A stretch of DNA of 14,963 nucleotides from Candidatus Aegiribacteria sp. (GTDB lineage Bacteria; Fermentibacterota; Fermentibacteria; Fermentibacterales; Fermentibacteraceae): positions 1 to 14,963 of the forward strand of contig JAIOSX010000080.1 of NCBI GenBank assembly GCA_021107345.1, read 5' to 3'. Position 1 is the first letter of the stretch. The number at the start of each line of letters is the position of its first letter. The position numbers were made by a program, and so were the translations under genes. The notes below the pieces were generated by a model, which ran no database searches, had not been told where the DNA came from, and worked only from the letters and a program-made list of their open reading frames with translations. This document shows positions 1 through 6,986 of the stretch, piece after piece.

Positions 1-844
1 CTCCAACGACTGCGCTTACTGTACAATTCCTCTAATAAGAGGCGCAAGAAGAGACAGGAGTCCGGAGGATATCCTGAAGGATGCGGAATGTCTTGCGGAA
101 CAGGGAGCGGTTGAGATAGGAATTGTCGGCCAGGATACTGCAAGCTGGAAGTACGGTAAGGTCGGAATATCCTGGTTGATCTCTCGACTGGCGGTCACGT
201 ATCCTCATATCTGGTTCAGGCTGTATTATATTCATCCTGCATTTTATCCTGTTGATTTCCCCTTACTTTTTTCGGAACATGAAAATGTAATGCCTTATAT
301 TGATATTCCTGTCCAGCATGTTTCAGACAGGATTCTGAAAAGGATGGGCAGACCCTATACCGGGGATCATTTAAGGAACCTTTTCGATGGATTTGAGAAT
401 TCTGAAAAGATGCTTTCGGTAAGAACAACATTAATAGCGGGATATCCTGGTGAGACCGAGGAGGATTTTAATGAACTGGTTGAATTTCTTTATCAATACC
501 GGTGTATCAGGACGATTGCAGCATTTCCATACTGGCCTGAAGAGGGGACCAGGGAATTCTCCAGACATTCACCTGAAAACCTTCCCGATGAAAGTGCCGT
601 TCAGTCAAGGCTTGCGAGAATAGGGGACGCAGCGGATGAACATAACATTATCTGGGCTGACAGGCTGGAGGGTGAGATAATGGATATCCTGGCGGATACA
701 CCTGTGCAGGGGCATTCACGCTTTGACGCGCCGGAGGTTGACGGAGTGTGCTGTTTCGATCAGAGCGTTGAGCCGGGACGTATCATCAGATGCCGAATAA
801 CAGGAGGGGTCGGGTCTGACCTTATTGCAGAGGTATTGAAATGA
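1..844 (+). CDS. rimO: Ribosomal protein S12 methylthiotransferase RimO, 3' part (5' end outside window)
   Basis: Radical SAM methylthiotransferase that adds a methylthio group to an aspartate of ribosomal protein S12. Reading from base 2, 280 residues remain of a family usually near 430-440, so the N-terminal MTTase domain and start are missing. The fragment opens inside the CxxxCxxC iron-sulfur motif: C4 and C7 (CAYC) are visible, and base 1 fits the third base of a TGC for the first cysteine. PLIRG at 10-14 follows. Other family marks are GQDT (43-46), DIPVQH (101-106), GYPGETEEDF (147-156) and a C-terminal TRAM domain (about 222-280). DAPEVDG at 242-248 is the RimO-type signature that separates it from MiaB. 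The stop TGA overlaps a candidate ATG at 841. Recognition is by family motifs; RimO over MiaB is fairly sure. Confidence 0.93.
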   Translation, partial: SNDCAYCTIPLIRGARRDRSPEDILKDAECLAEQGAVEIGIVGQDTASWKYGKVGISWLISRLAVTYPHIWFRLYYIHPAFYPVDFPLLFSEHENVMPYIDIPVQHVSDRILKRMGRPYTGDHLRNLFDGFENSEKMLSVRTTLIAGYPGETEEDFNELVEFLYQYRCIRTIAAFPYWPEEGTREFSRHSPENLPDESAVQSRLARIGDAADEHNIIWADRLEGEIMDILADTPVQGHSRFDAPEVDGVCCFDQSVEPGRIIRCRITGGVGSDLIAEVLK

Positions 845-918
845 TGGGTGTGGCGTATTATGCCTTCCGGTTTTATCTTTGCTACTATGAGAAGTTATCA
901 GTATTTCGTGTTGTCTGA
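841..918 (+). CDS. Candidate 25-codon micro-ORF overlapping the rimO stop
   Basis: A short open frame begins with ATGATG at 841, sharing four bases (ATGA) with the rimO stop, and ends with TGA at 916-918. AGAGG at 829-833 sits seven bases upstream, a good Shine-Dalgarno position. The predicted peptide has 25 residues, eight of them Tyr or Phe (YYAFRFY near residues 6-12), with Arg and Lys interspersed. I recognise no family. It could be a translationally coupled small membrane-active protein, or chance: frames of this length are common, and no comparative evidence is available here. Confidence 0.2.
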   Translation: MMGVAYYAFRFYLCYYEKLSVFRVV

Positions 919-972
919 AGTTCGGGAATAGGATTTCAGATTTAGTTCAATTGCTAATATGAAGGAACAGAT
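919..972 (+). other. Short gap and ribosome binding site before the 973 gene
   Basis: The sequence between the micro-ORF stop and the next gene has no hairpin or T-run that would make a terminator after rimO. GAAGGA at 961-966 is a good Shine-Dalgarno six bases before the ATG at 973. An ATG at 959 is out of frame with the gene. The gap from the rimO stop to 973 (128 bases) is the longest untranslated stretch in the window if the micro-ORF is not real, so a promoter may lie here, but no convincing -35/-10 pair is seen. Confidence 0.4.
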
Positions 973-1563
973 ATGTATACTATTCTGATGACCGTTTTGC
1001 TTGCTCTGGCTCCATCGAATATGGAACTGGCCGAAGACGCTATCTTACTCGCTCTCCAGGAGCTTCCTGACAACCTGTCTTCCTTTAGAGCAGATGAGAT
1101 CGTGATAGAGATGATTGGGGAGCACTCTGGAAACTGGTTGATTGAACAGACCATTACTTCCACACTCCACGAGAATGGAATAACCGTATTTGAACAAGAT
1201 GCAAGTCGGGACGGCTCCTGCATGACTCTGAGTGTCAGGCCTATGGAACTGGTTGTGGAGTATGGAGATGTAAGCAGACCCTGGGTGATCGGCAATAAAC
1301 GCGTTGAAAGAATTGCCAAATGTGAACTTTCATCCACTCTGTATGATACCGATGGAAGTATTCTCATGACCGTCAGAATGAGCGGAATTGAAGATGATGT
1401 AATATCCTGGTCCGATACTGAAGTTCTTGACGGATCAGAAGAATGGGACTGGCTTTCCGGTGACCTGCCTGAAAACAGGGGTGGTGGAATACTGGAACCC
1501 GTAATTGTATCCGGTGTTGTGGCAAGCCTTGTATACCTGTTCTACTCCAGTCGTGCTGAATAA
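973..1563 (+). CDS. Hypothetical secreted protein with C-terminal hydrophobic segment
   Basis: 196-residue protein of no family I can name. Residues 1-14 are hydrophobic and look like a short signal peptide or membrane anchor. The middle (about 20-150) is mixed alpha/beta in character: an acidic helix, then alternating strands with Trp at 55, 104, 146, 158 and 160 and Cys at 83 and 117. Residues 173-191 form a hydrophobic stretch ending in YSSR, which could be a C-terminal transmembrane anchor. The start is supported by GAAGGA six bases upstream. Nine bases separate its stop from a TPR lipoprotein, and a BamD-like lipoprotein follows, so an envelope role is plausible. Function unknown; the topology is inferred from hydrophobicity only. 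Confidence 0.8.
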   Translation: MYTILMTVLLALAPSNMELAEDAILLALQELPDNLSSFRADEIVIEMIGEHSGNWLIEQTITSTLHENGITVFEQDASRDGSCMTLSVRPMELVVEYGDVSRPWVIGNKRVERIAKCELSSTLYDTDGSILMTVRMSGIEDDVISWSDTEVLDGSEEWDWLSGDLPENRGGGILEPVIVSGVVASLVYLFYSSRAE

Positions 1564-1572
1564 ACAATTCAA

Positions 1573-2571
1573 GTGATACGTATTGGAATTGTGCTGAATC
1601 TGTTTCTTATGCTCATTGTTTCTGCAGGGTGCGGTGGCGGTGAAACCGTCAGTAATACACTTGAAGAGGCCAGATTACTGAGGCAATCCGGAAACTATGT
1701 GCAGGCGGTGATGCTCTTTGAAGAGGCAGTAGCCCACGGAGACAGCCAACCCGAGCTGTTGCTGGATTATGCCGAAACAGCTGTTCTGGCCGCACAATCT
1801 GAAAGAAGTACGCTATACAGGCAGAAGGCTAAAGTTGCGGTAACTCTGCTTTCTGGTAACTACGGTGATATAGACCTGAGGGAGATAGGAGAACTCTGGA
1901 GAAGACTTGCCTGGGAAATGGCAAGAAATTCCGATTCTCTTCAGGCCTTTTACTGTTTTGAAAATGCGTTGAATTACGAAATTCATGATATTTTTGAATC
2001 CGAATGGCTTTTCAGAGGTATTTTTGCAGGCAACCACCTTGAGCTTCTTGCTTCGATCCCGGATACCCTTGCAGGCTCAGCAGCCGCTGACAGTATGCTT
2101 ACAATTACAGCGGAGATCTTTCTTGTGGAGCTGGACAGGATTCCCCGATCCAGAACGGATCTGAGAGAGGATATTCTCAGGGCAAAAGCCGCTCTCCTGC
2201 CCTATACATCACGTACAGAGCAAGAGCTTGCGGTTCTTACGGAACTTGACAGGCTTGGCGGGATACAACCGGATGCGCGGCTCAGAAGAATCCATCTGCT
2301 GCTTAGTTCAGCGCAGGAAGATATTACTGAGAACCGAAGGACCATTGCCAGGGAGAAACTCCTTGAAGTATGGGATTCCAATTTTTCGGGTGAGAGGATC
2401 GAATCGGCATACATGCTAGGATTTATGGAGGAGGGGAACGGGAATATTGAAAGCGCCCTTCAGTGGTATAGAAGAGCGTGCAGCGTTTCACCGGGCTCGT
2501 CTTCACAGTTTGTTGTACTTGCTGCTGCAAGAAGAGATTCTTTAACTTACGATTACGAACAGATGGAGTAG
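1573..2571 (+). CDS. Tetratricopeptide-repeat lipoprotein, function unknown
   Basis: 332 residues from a GTG start. An N-terminal hydrophobic segment (4-18) ends in VSAGC, so Cys20 is a probable lipidation site, though Ser at -3 is not the most usual lipobox residue. The next residue is Gly, which would permit outer-membrane sorting. The mature part is helical with TPR-like units: EEARLLRQSGNYVQAVMLFEEA near 31-52 and a clear one near 280-302 (YMLGFMEEGNGNIESALQWY). No catalytic motif is seen. No good Shine-Dalgarno lies before the GTG, so translation may be coupled to the gene ending nine bases upstream. An in-frame internal ATG at 1609 would destroy the signal peptide, so GTG is preferred. 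Likely an envelope scaffold acting with its BamD-like neighbour; that is inference. Confidence 0.82.
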   Translation: MIRIGIVLNLFLMLIVSAGCGGGETVSNTLEEARLLRQSGNYVQAVMLFEEAVAHGDSQPELLLDYAETAVLAAQSERSTLYRQKAKVAVTLLSGNYGDIDLREIGELWRRLAWEMARNSDSLQAFYCFENALNYEIHDIFESEWLFRGIFAGNHLELLASIPDTLAGSAAADSMLTITAEIFLVELDRIPRSRTDLREDILRAKAALLPYTSRTEQELAVLTELDRLGGIQPDARLRRIHLLLSSAQEDITENRRTIAREKLLEVWDSNFSGERIESAYMLGFMEEGNGNIESALQWYRRACSVSPGSSSQFVVLAAARRDSLTYDYEQME

Positions 2572-2580
2572 GATATCTGA

Positions 2581-3321
2581 ATGAGAACGAACATTGCTTT
2601 GCTTTTGGCTGCCCTGCTACTTGCTTCGGCTTGCGGCAGATCATACAACACCACTGGCATGAATCTTGAGCAGCTAGAGGAACTGGCTGACGAAGCATTC
2701 GGGGAGTCCGATTTCAGTGGAGCGTCAAGGCTGTACACAGAATTGATGTTCATGTACCCGGGATCATCCGAGATAGATTTCTATCTGTACCGGCTGGGTA
2801 TGGCTGAGGCCGGCAACAGGTACTGGGCCGATGCGCTTTTCTACTTTGACCGGGTCGAGAGAGAATTCGCCAGAAGTCAGTGGGCTGATGACTGTGCATA
2901 TCAGTCAGCAATGGTGTGGTGGAACCAGCGCCAGGATTACAGGAAGGATCTGACACCTGTACTGAACTGCAGGGTTGAACTTGAGAATTTCTTCGATGCA
3001 TACCCCGGATCACTTCTTCTGGAAGATGCCTTAAGCCTTATGGATGATGTGAACGGGCATCTTGCACGGAGAGCGCTGTTCATAGGTCAGTTCTATGCAA
3101 GACGAGATAAATATGACGCCTCTCTGTTCTACCTCAGGGAAGCGCTGAACGATTACGGCGAGACTGACTGCACGGCGGAAGTGCTGATCTCTCTTGGAGA
3201 CATCTATTTCGTTAAAGGTAACCAATATACCGCCAGGGAATTCTACCAGAGAGCCATGGACGAATGCGAACTGAGTGAGGAGCAGGTTACGGAATTGCAA
3301 TCCAGACTGGATGAATTGTAA
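2581..3321 (+). CDS. bamD: BamD-like outer membrane assembly lipoprotein
   Basis: 246 residues, close to the size of BamD, the TPR lipoprotein of the beta-barrel assembly complex. The signal peptide (1-17) ends LLASAC, with Cys18 as lipidation site followed by Gly. TPR-like helices run from about 29: ADEAFGESDFSGASRLYTEL with MYPGSSE (58-64), ALFYFDRVEREF (85-96), then VELENFFDAYPGS (132-144), and the C-terminal unit from LARRALFIGQFYARRDKYDA (161-180) to YTAREFYQRAM (216-226). The pattern of Y-P after each repeat and the FYxRxxKYxAxxxY block match the BamD/YfiO family. AGGA overlapping the previous stop (2570-2573) gives a Shine-Dalgarno seven bases before ATG. Alternative: another TPR lipoprotein of the same superfamily. 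The symbol is tentative. Confidence 0.7.
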   Translation: MRTNIALLLAALLLASACGRSYNTTGMNLEQLEELADEAFGESDFSGASRLYTELMFMYPGSSEIDFYLYRLGMAEAGNRYWADALFYFDRVEREFARSQWADDCAYQSAMVWWNQRQDYRKDLTPVLNCRVELENFFDAYPGSLLLEDALSLMDDVNGHLARRALFIGQFYARRDKYDASLFYLREALNDYGETDCTAEVLISLGDIYFVKGNQYTAREFYQRAMDECELSEEQVTELQSRLDEL

Positions 3322-3322
3322 A

Positions 3323-3904
3323 ATGACGGGGCTCCTGGGTGGGACATTTGACCCTCCCCACTTCGGCCATCTTGTTCTGGCTCTGGAGGCCTGTCATCGG
3401 TTTGGTCTTGAAGAAGTACTGTTTGTTCCAGCAAGATTTCCCCCGCATAAACCGGGAAGACGGATAACTCCCTTCAGTCATCGTTTCCGCATGACGGAAC
3501 TTGCGATAGCTGATTCCCCTGAGCTGACTGCAGCGAACCTGGAACCTTTCGACTGCACATCATGGACAGTGAACCTCATTGAGAAACTGAGCGGTATGGA
3601 CATGGAAATCTGCTTTATTATGGGGATGGACAGCCTGAAGGAACTTCATACCTGGAAGGATCCGCAGCGCATATCGCAAATGGCGAAAATGGTGGCGGGT
3701 ACAAGGCCCGGGTACGAACCGGAATCCATCGATACGAAGTACAGATCATTAGTAGAGACATTTGACATTCCCGGTATGTATATTTCGTCCTGTGATCTCA
3801 GAGACAGGTTTGCCAGAGAGCTCAATACACGCTATCTTGTACCTGACAGTGTCAGAAACTATATCAGGGAGAATGGTCTGTATGCCAGAAGAAAAGGCTG
3901 TTGA
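3323..3904 (+). CDS. nadD: Nicotinate-nucleotide adenylyltransferase
   Basis: Transfers AMP from ATP to nicotinate mononucleotide, giving deamido-NAD in NAD synthesis. 193 residues, normal for NadD. GGTFDPPHFGH at 6-16 is the nucleotidyltransferase signature with its (H/T)xGH element. FIMGMDSLKELHTWKDP (98-114) is the typical NadD segment. ISSCDLR at 154-160 corresponds to the ISSTxIR ATP-binding motif, with Cys in place of Thr. The ATG at 3323 is chosen over an in-frame ATG at 3275, because the earlier start would put 16 residues with no family match before the beta-strand that opens NadD and would overlap the BamD-like gene by 47 bases. The 3' end overlaps the pilus ATPase by 23 bases. Confidence 0.93.
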   Translation: MTGLLGGTFDPPHFGHLVLALEACHRFGLEEVLFVPARFPPHKPGRRITPFSHRFRMTELAIADSPELTAANLEPFDCTSWTVNLIEKLSGMDMEICFIMGMDSLKELHTWKDPQRISQMAKMVAGTRPGYEPESIDTKYRSLVETFDIPGMYISSCDLRDRFARELNTRYLVPDSVRNYIRENGLYARRKGC

Positions 3905-4991
3905 CAAGCTTCTTAATGCTGTGCTTGAAGATGATGTCAGTGATATGCACTTCAAGGTGGGCAGTAAACCGATAATCAGAAAATCAGGTGAGATAGTACA
4001 CGTAGAAGAATTCTCCACCATGAGGGTTGATCATATTCAGCGCATCATTGGTGAAATGATCAGCGATAGTCAGGCTGAGGAGTTTGCCAAAGGTAACGAA
4101 CTGGATCTGGGCTACGCGTTAGAGGGAAAGGCCAGGTTCAGAGTCAACATCTATCATCAGCGAGGAACACCGGCGATGGTAATGAGGAAAATTCCGTTCG
4201 AAGTCCCTATCCTGGATGACCTGGGTCTTCCTGAAGTTGTAAAGAAAATTTCCATGGAACAAAGGGGGCTGGTCCTCGTGACCGGAGCAACCGGAACAGG
4301 GAAATCAACAACCATAGCAGCAATGATAGATCATATAAACCGGAACCGTTCCGCCCATATCGTAACAATAGAAGATCCAATTGAATTTCTTCACAAGGAT
4401 AACAAATGCACCATATGCCAGAGAGAAGTGGGAATTGACACCAAAGACTGGAGTACCGGTCTCAGGGCGGTGTTCAGACAGGACCCGGATGTAATCCTGA
4501 TAGGAGAAATGAGGGACGCCGAGTCTATCTCCACAGCCCTGATAGGAGCGGAAACAGGGCATCTTGTACTCAGTACCCTCCATACAACAAATGCGATGGA
4601 AACCGTATCCAGGATAATAGATGTATTTCCCCACGAGCAACAGCATCTTATAAGGCTTCAACTCGGGCAGCTGATTGTCGGGATAATATCCCAGAGACTT
4701 CTTTCCGGCATAGGTGATGATAATGGAAGGGTTCTTGCTGCTGAGGTACTTATTCAATCGTCTACGGTATCTGCATGCATCATCAATCCCGATAAAACCT
4801 ACCTTCTGACCGAAACGATGGAACAGAGCTATTCTCAGTACGGAATGCAGACCTTCGACATGGCTCTTTACAATCTTCTTCTGGATGAAAAGATAGACAG
4901 GGAAACAGCCCTTGCTGCATCTTCAAATCCCACCAAACTCGACCTTAAGCTCAAGGGTATAGAAACCGCTTCGGACTGGAGGATGGAATGA
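3882..4991 (+). CDS. pilT: PilT/PilU-family type IV pilus retraction ATPase
   Basis: Hexameric secretion-type ATPase that powers disassembly of type IV pili for twitching motility. 369 residues from ATG 3882. N-terminal PAS-like domain (1-105), then Walker A GATGTGKST (135-143), Asp box IEDPIEF (163-169), Walker B VILIGEMRD (204-212) and His box GHLVLSTLHT (226-235), all intact. The PilT C-terminal motif AIRNLIRE is not kept: the aligned stretch reads VSACIINP (296-303), followed by GMQTFDMALY (321-330). The long tail and QREVGID (180-186) resemble PilU as I remember it. The start at 3882 is chosen because AGGGAG (3866-3871) lies ten bases away; an in-frame ATG at 3873 is one base from it. 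No other pilus gene is in view. Family sure, PilT versus PilU unsettled. Confidence 0.92.
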   Translation: MPEEKAVDKLLNAVLEDDVSDMHFKVGSKPIIRKSGEIVHVEEFSTMRVDHIQRIIGEMISDSQAEEFAKGNELDLGYALEGKARFRVNIYHQRGTPAMVMRKIPFEVPILDDLGLPEVVKKISMEQRGLVLVTGATGTGKSTTIAAMIDHINRNRSAHIVTIEDPIEFLHKDNKCTICQREVGIDTKDWSTGLRAVFRQDPDVILIGEMRDAESISTALIGAETGHLVLSTLHTTNAMETVSRIIDVFPHEQQHLIRLQLGQLIVGIISQRLLSGIGDDNGRVLAAEVLIQSSTVSACIINPDKTYLLTETMEQSYSQYGMQTFDMALYNLLLDEKIDRETALAASSNPTKLDLKLKGIETASDWRME

Positions 4992-5320
4992 TGATTGTCA
5001 ATCAGATTCAGATTAGCGCGAATTTAGTTCCACTTGTCATAACAGGTGGGGCAGTTCTCCTCATACTGGGGCTTATTCAGCTTTACCTCGGATTGAAAGC
5101 TCAGAAGTCACCAAAGGTAACAGGTGAGTCGGCCATGATAGGTGAAACGGGGATTGTAAAAAAGACATCAGGCTTCATGGACAGATCTATCATCGAGGTA
5201 AGAGGCGAACTGTGGTGGTGCCTTCCTGCATCAGGATCAACCGTCCTCGAAGAGGGGATTACAGTAAAGATAGTGGGTATTGAGGAAGACTCAATGATAC
5301 TTGAAGTTGATACTGAATAA
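4988..5320 (+). CDS. Short NfeD-family membrane protein
   Basis: 110 residues: one transmembrane segment (about 13-36), then a C-terminal NfeD OB-fold domain (about 50-108) containing IGETGIV (51-57), VRGELWWCLP (71-80) and VKIVGIEEDSMILEV (93-107). It lacks the N-terminal ClpP-like serine protease domain and the multi-pass region of long NfeD, so this is the short NfeD type that partners SPFH proteins. ATG at 4988 overlaps the pilus ATPase stop as ATGA; a second ATG follows directly at 4991 and could also serve. The slipin gene downstream is the usual partner, and the two probably form a membrane microdomain complex. The family call is good; the physiological role is unknown. Confidence 0.87.
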   Translation: MMIVNQIQISANLVPLVITGGAVLLILGLIQLYLGLKAQKSPKVTGESAMIGETGIVKKTSGFMDRSIIEVRGELWWCLPASGSTVLEEGITVKIVGIEEDSMILEVDTE

Positions 5321-5354
5321 ATAATAAACAGTCGCATCGAAGAAGGGAGTGACA

Positions 5355-6116
5355 ATGGGCCCGGGAATTTTAGTAGTAGTGGTGATTCTGTTCCTTTTCC
5401 TGGTATCGGCGCTTAAAGTTCTCAAGGAATATCAGAGGGGTGTTATTTTCAGGCTGGGTAAGGTGATAAACCTGAAGGGCCCGGGGCTGATAATCGTCTG
5501 GCCCATGATTGATAGTATCAGGCGTGTTGATCTGCGGGTGGTGGCCATGGATGTCCCGCCGCAGGATGTGATAACCCATGATAACGTATCCGTAAGAGTT
5601 AACGCAGTTGTTTACTTCAGGGTCATCGACCCGAAGAAAGCCATTCTGGAAGTAGAGAATTATATCTACGCGACAAGCCAGCTCGCGCAGACCACCCTTA
5701 GGAGTGTCCTTGGTGAGGCAACCCTCGATGAGCTTCTTGCAAAGAGAGACGAGATCAACGCAAAGCTTCAGGACATACTTGACAGAATGACCGATCCGTG
5801 GGGCATAAAGGTCAGTACCGTAGAAGTGAAGCATGTGGATCTTCCCGAAGATATGCAGAGGGTCATGGCAAAACAGGCCGAGGCGGAGCGGGACAGAAGA
5901 GCCAAGATAATAAGGGCAGATGCTGAATTCCAGGCTGCCGCCAAGCTTGCCGAAGCCGCTGATATAATCAGTGCTCATCCAGTCGCACTGCAGCTTCGCT
6001 ACATGCAGACACTTTCTGAAATAGCCGTGGAGAACAATTCCACAGTCATATTCCCGCTTCCCATAGAGCTTCTTAAACCCTTCTTGAAAAATCTCGATAG
6101 CGGGATTAAGGCGTAG
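5355..6116 (+). CDS. Slipin (SPFH/stomatin/band 7 family membrane protein)
   Basis: 253 residues. An N-terminal membrane segment (3-20) is followed by the slipin signature [13 protein letters not shown] (25-37) and [12 protein letters not shown] (42-53), the band 7 domain (about 23-180) with [14 protein letters not shown] (67-80) and [15 protein letters not shown] (106-120), then a charged helical region rich in Ala, Glu, Arg and Lys (170-205) used for oligomerisation. Slipins build large rings on the cytoplasmic membrane, commonly with NfeD, here encoded just upstream. AAGGGAG at 5343-5349 is five bases from ATG 5355; a GTG at 5349 in the same frame lies inside that Shine-Dalgarno and is less likely. 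Family certain, cellular function in this organism unknown. Confidence 0.92.
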   Translation: MGPGILVVVVILFLFLVSALKVLKEYQRGVIFRLGKVINLKGPGLIIVWPMIDSIRRVDLRVVAMDVPPQDVITHDNVSVRVNAVVYFRVIDPKKAILEVENYIYATSQLAQTTLRSVLGEATLDELLAKRDEINAKLQDILDRMTDPWGIKVSTVEVKHVDLPEDMQRVMAKQAEAERDRRAKIIRADAEFQAAAKLAEAADIISAHPVALQLRYMQTLSEIAVENNSTVIFPLPIELLKPFLKNLDSGIKA

Positions 6117-6119
6117 ATT

Positions 6120-6986
6120 GTGTTTAGCGGAGCGATAACTGCCCTGGTTACACCTTTTCGGAACGGGACTGTAGATGAGGTTTCGCTTGCAGGTCTTGTT
6201 AACTGGCAGATAGAAAAGGGAATAGACGGCCTGCTGGCCTGCGGTTGCACCGGCGAAGCGGCAACTCTCACAACAACAGAACAGCTTCTGGTTATAAAGA
6301 AGGTAATGGAGGCGGCGGGAGGAAGGGTTCCCGTGATCGCGGGAACGGGAACCAATGCTACTGCCTCCTCAATAGAGCTTTCCCTGCAAGCGGCCGCAAT
6401 GGGTGTGGATGGAGTGCTTCTGATAACACCTTACTACAATAAACCTACTCCAAGGGGTCAGATCGAGCACTATACCAGGGTTGCCGACGCGGTTGACTGC
6501 CCCGTGATACTCTACAATGTACCCGGCCGAACAGGTACGAACATGCTTCCTGCGACCATAGCTGTACTTTCCCGGCATCCACGAATCGTAGCCATCAAGG
6601 ATGCAGCCGGTTCCGTCGAACGGGTCACTGCTATCCGCAACCTCTGTGATATTACGATATTGAGCGGAGATGACCCGATCGCCATGGCGCAGGTAGCCCT
6701 GGGAGGCGCAGGAGTGATATCGGTGGTTTCCAATATAGCTCCTGCAGAAATGTCGGATCTGGTATCCCTGAGCGCAGCTGGAAAGCTTGATTCGGCCCGC
6801 GCGGTACAGGCGAGACTCTATCCTGTGATAAAGGCTATGTTCCTTGAAACAAACCCCATTCCTGTGAAAAAAGCTTTGTCCATGATGGGTATGATAAGTA
6901 ATGAACTCCGTCTTCCACTGGTTTCAATGACTGAGGAACTGGTTCCGGAGCTGCAGAGGGTGCTGGAAGAGGCCGGAATTATCTGA
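6120..6986 (+). CDS. dapA: 4-hydroxy-tetrahydrodipicolinate synthase
   Basis: Condenses pyruvate with aspartate semialdehyde, the first committed step of the DAP/lysine pathway that feeds peptidoglycan and lysine synthesis. 288 residues, close to the E. coli 292. Schiff-base lysine is K160 in AIKDAAGS; Y132 and R137 lie in LYNVPGRTG; TPYYNKP (103-109) carries the Tyr that completes the proton relay. The loop that reads GTTGE in E. coli is GCTGE here (42-46), so Cys43 takes the place of catalytic-triad Thr44, which is unusual. The start is GTG, with AAGG eight bases upstream, and it gives the standard MF(T/S)G opening. dapB follows with a one-base overlap, which supports DapA over another member of the aldolase superfamily. 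Confidence 0.94.
   Translation: MFSGAITALVTPFRNGTVDEVSLAGLVNWQIEKGIDGLLACGCTGEAATLTTTEQLLVIKKVMEAAGGRVPVIAGTGTNATASSIELSLQAAAMGVDGVLLITPYYNKPTPRGQIEHYTRVADAVDCPVILYNVPGRTGTNMLPATIAVLSRHPRIVAIKDAAGSVERVTAIRNLCDITILSGDDPIAMAQVALGGAGVISVVSNIAPAEMSDLVSLSAAGKLDSARAVQARLYPVIKAMFLETNPIPVKKALSMMGMISNELRLPLVSMTEELVPELQRVLEEAGII

Noticed and set aside
952..960. Extended -10-like sequence TGCTAATAT before the 973 gene
   Set aside because: Transcription would begin at or inside the ribosome binding site at 961-966, and no -35 element lies at the right distance.
3275..3322. Longer nadD with an earlier in-frame ATG
   Set aside because: The extra 16 residues match no part of NadD and would overlap the BamD-like gene.
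4305..4757. 150-codon open frame on the minus strand inside the pilus ATPase gene
   Set aside because: Fully opposite a well-conserved gene, with no family resemblance; an antisense shadow.
5370..5978. 202-codon open frame on the minus strand inside the slipin gene
   Set aside because: The slipin frame is clearly the coding one; the antisense peptide has no recognisable motif and is rich in His, Tyr and Pro as expected of a shadow.
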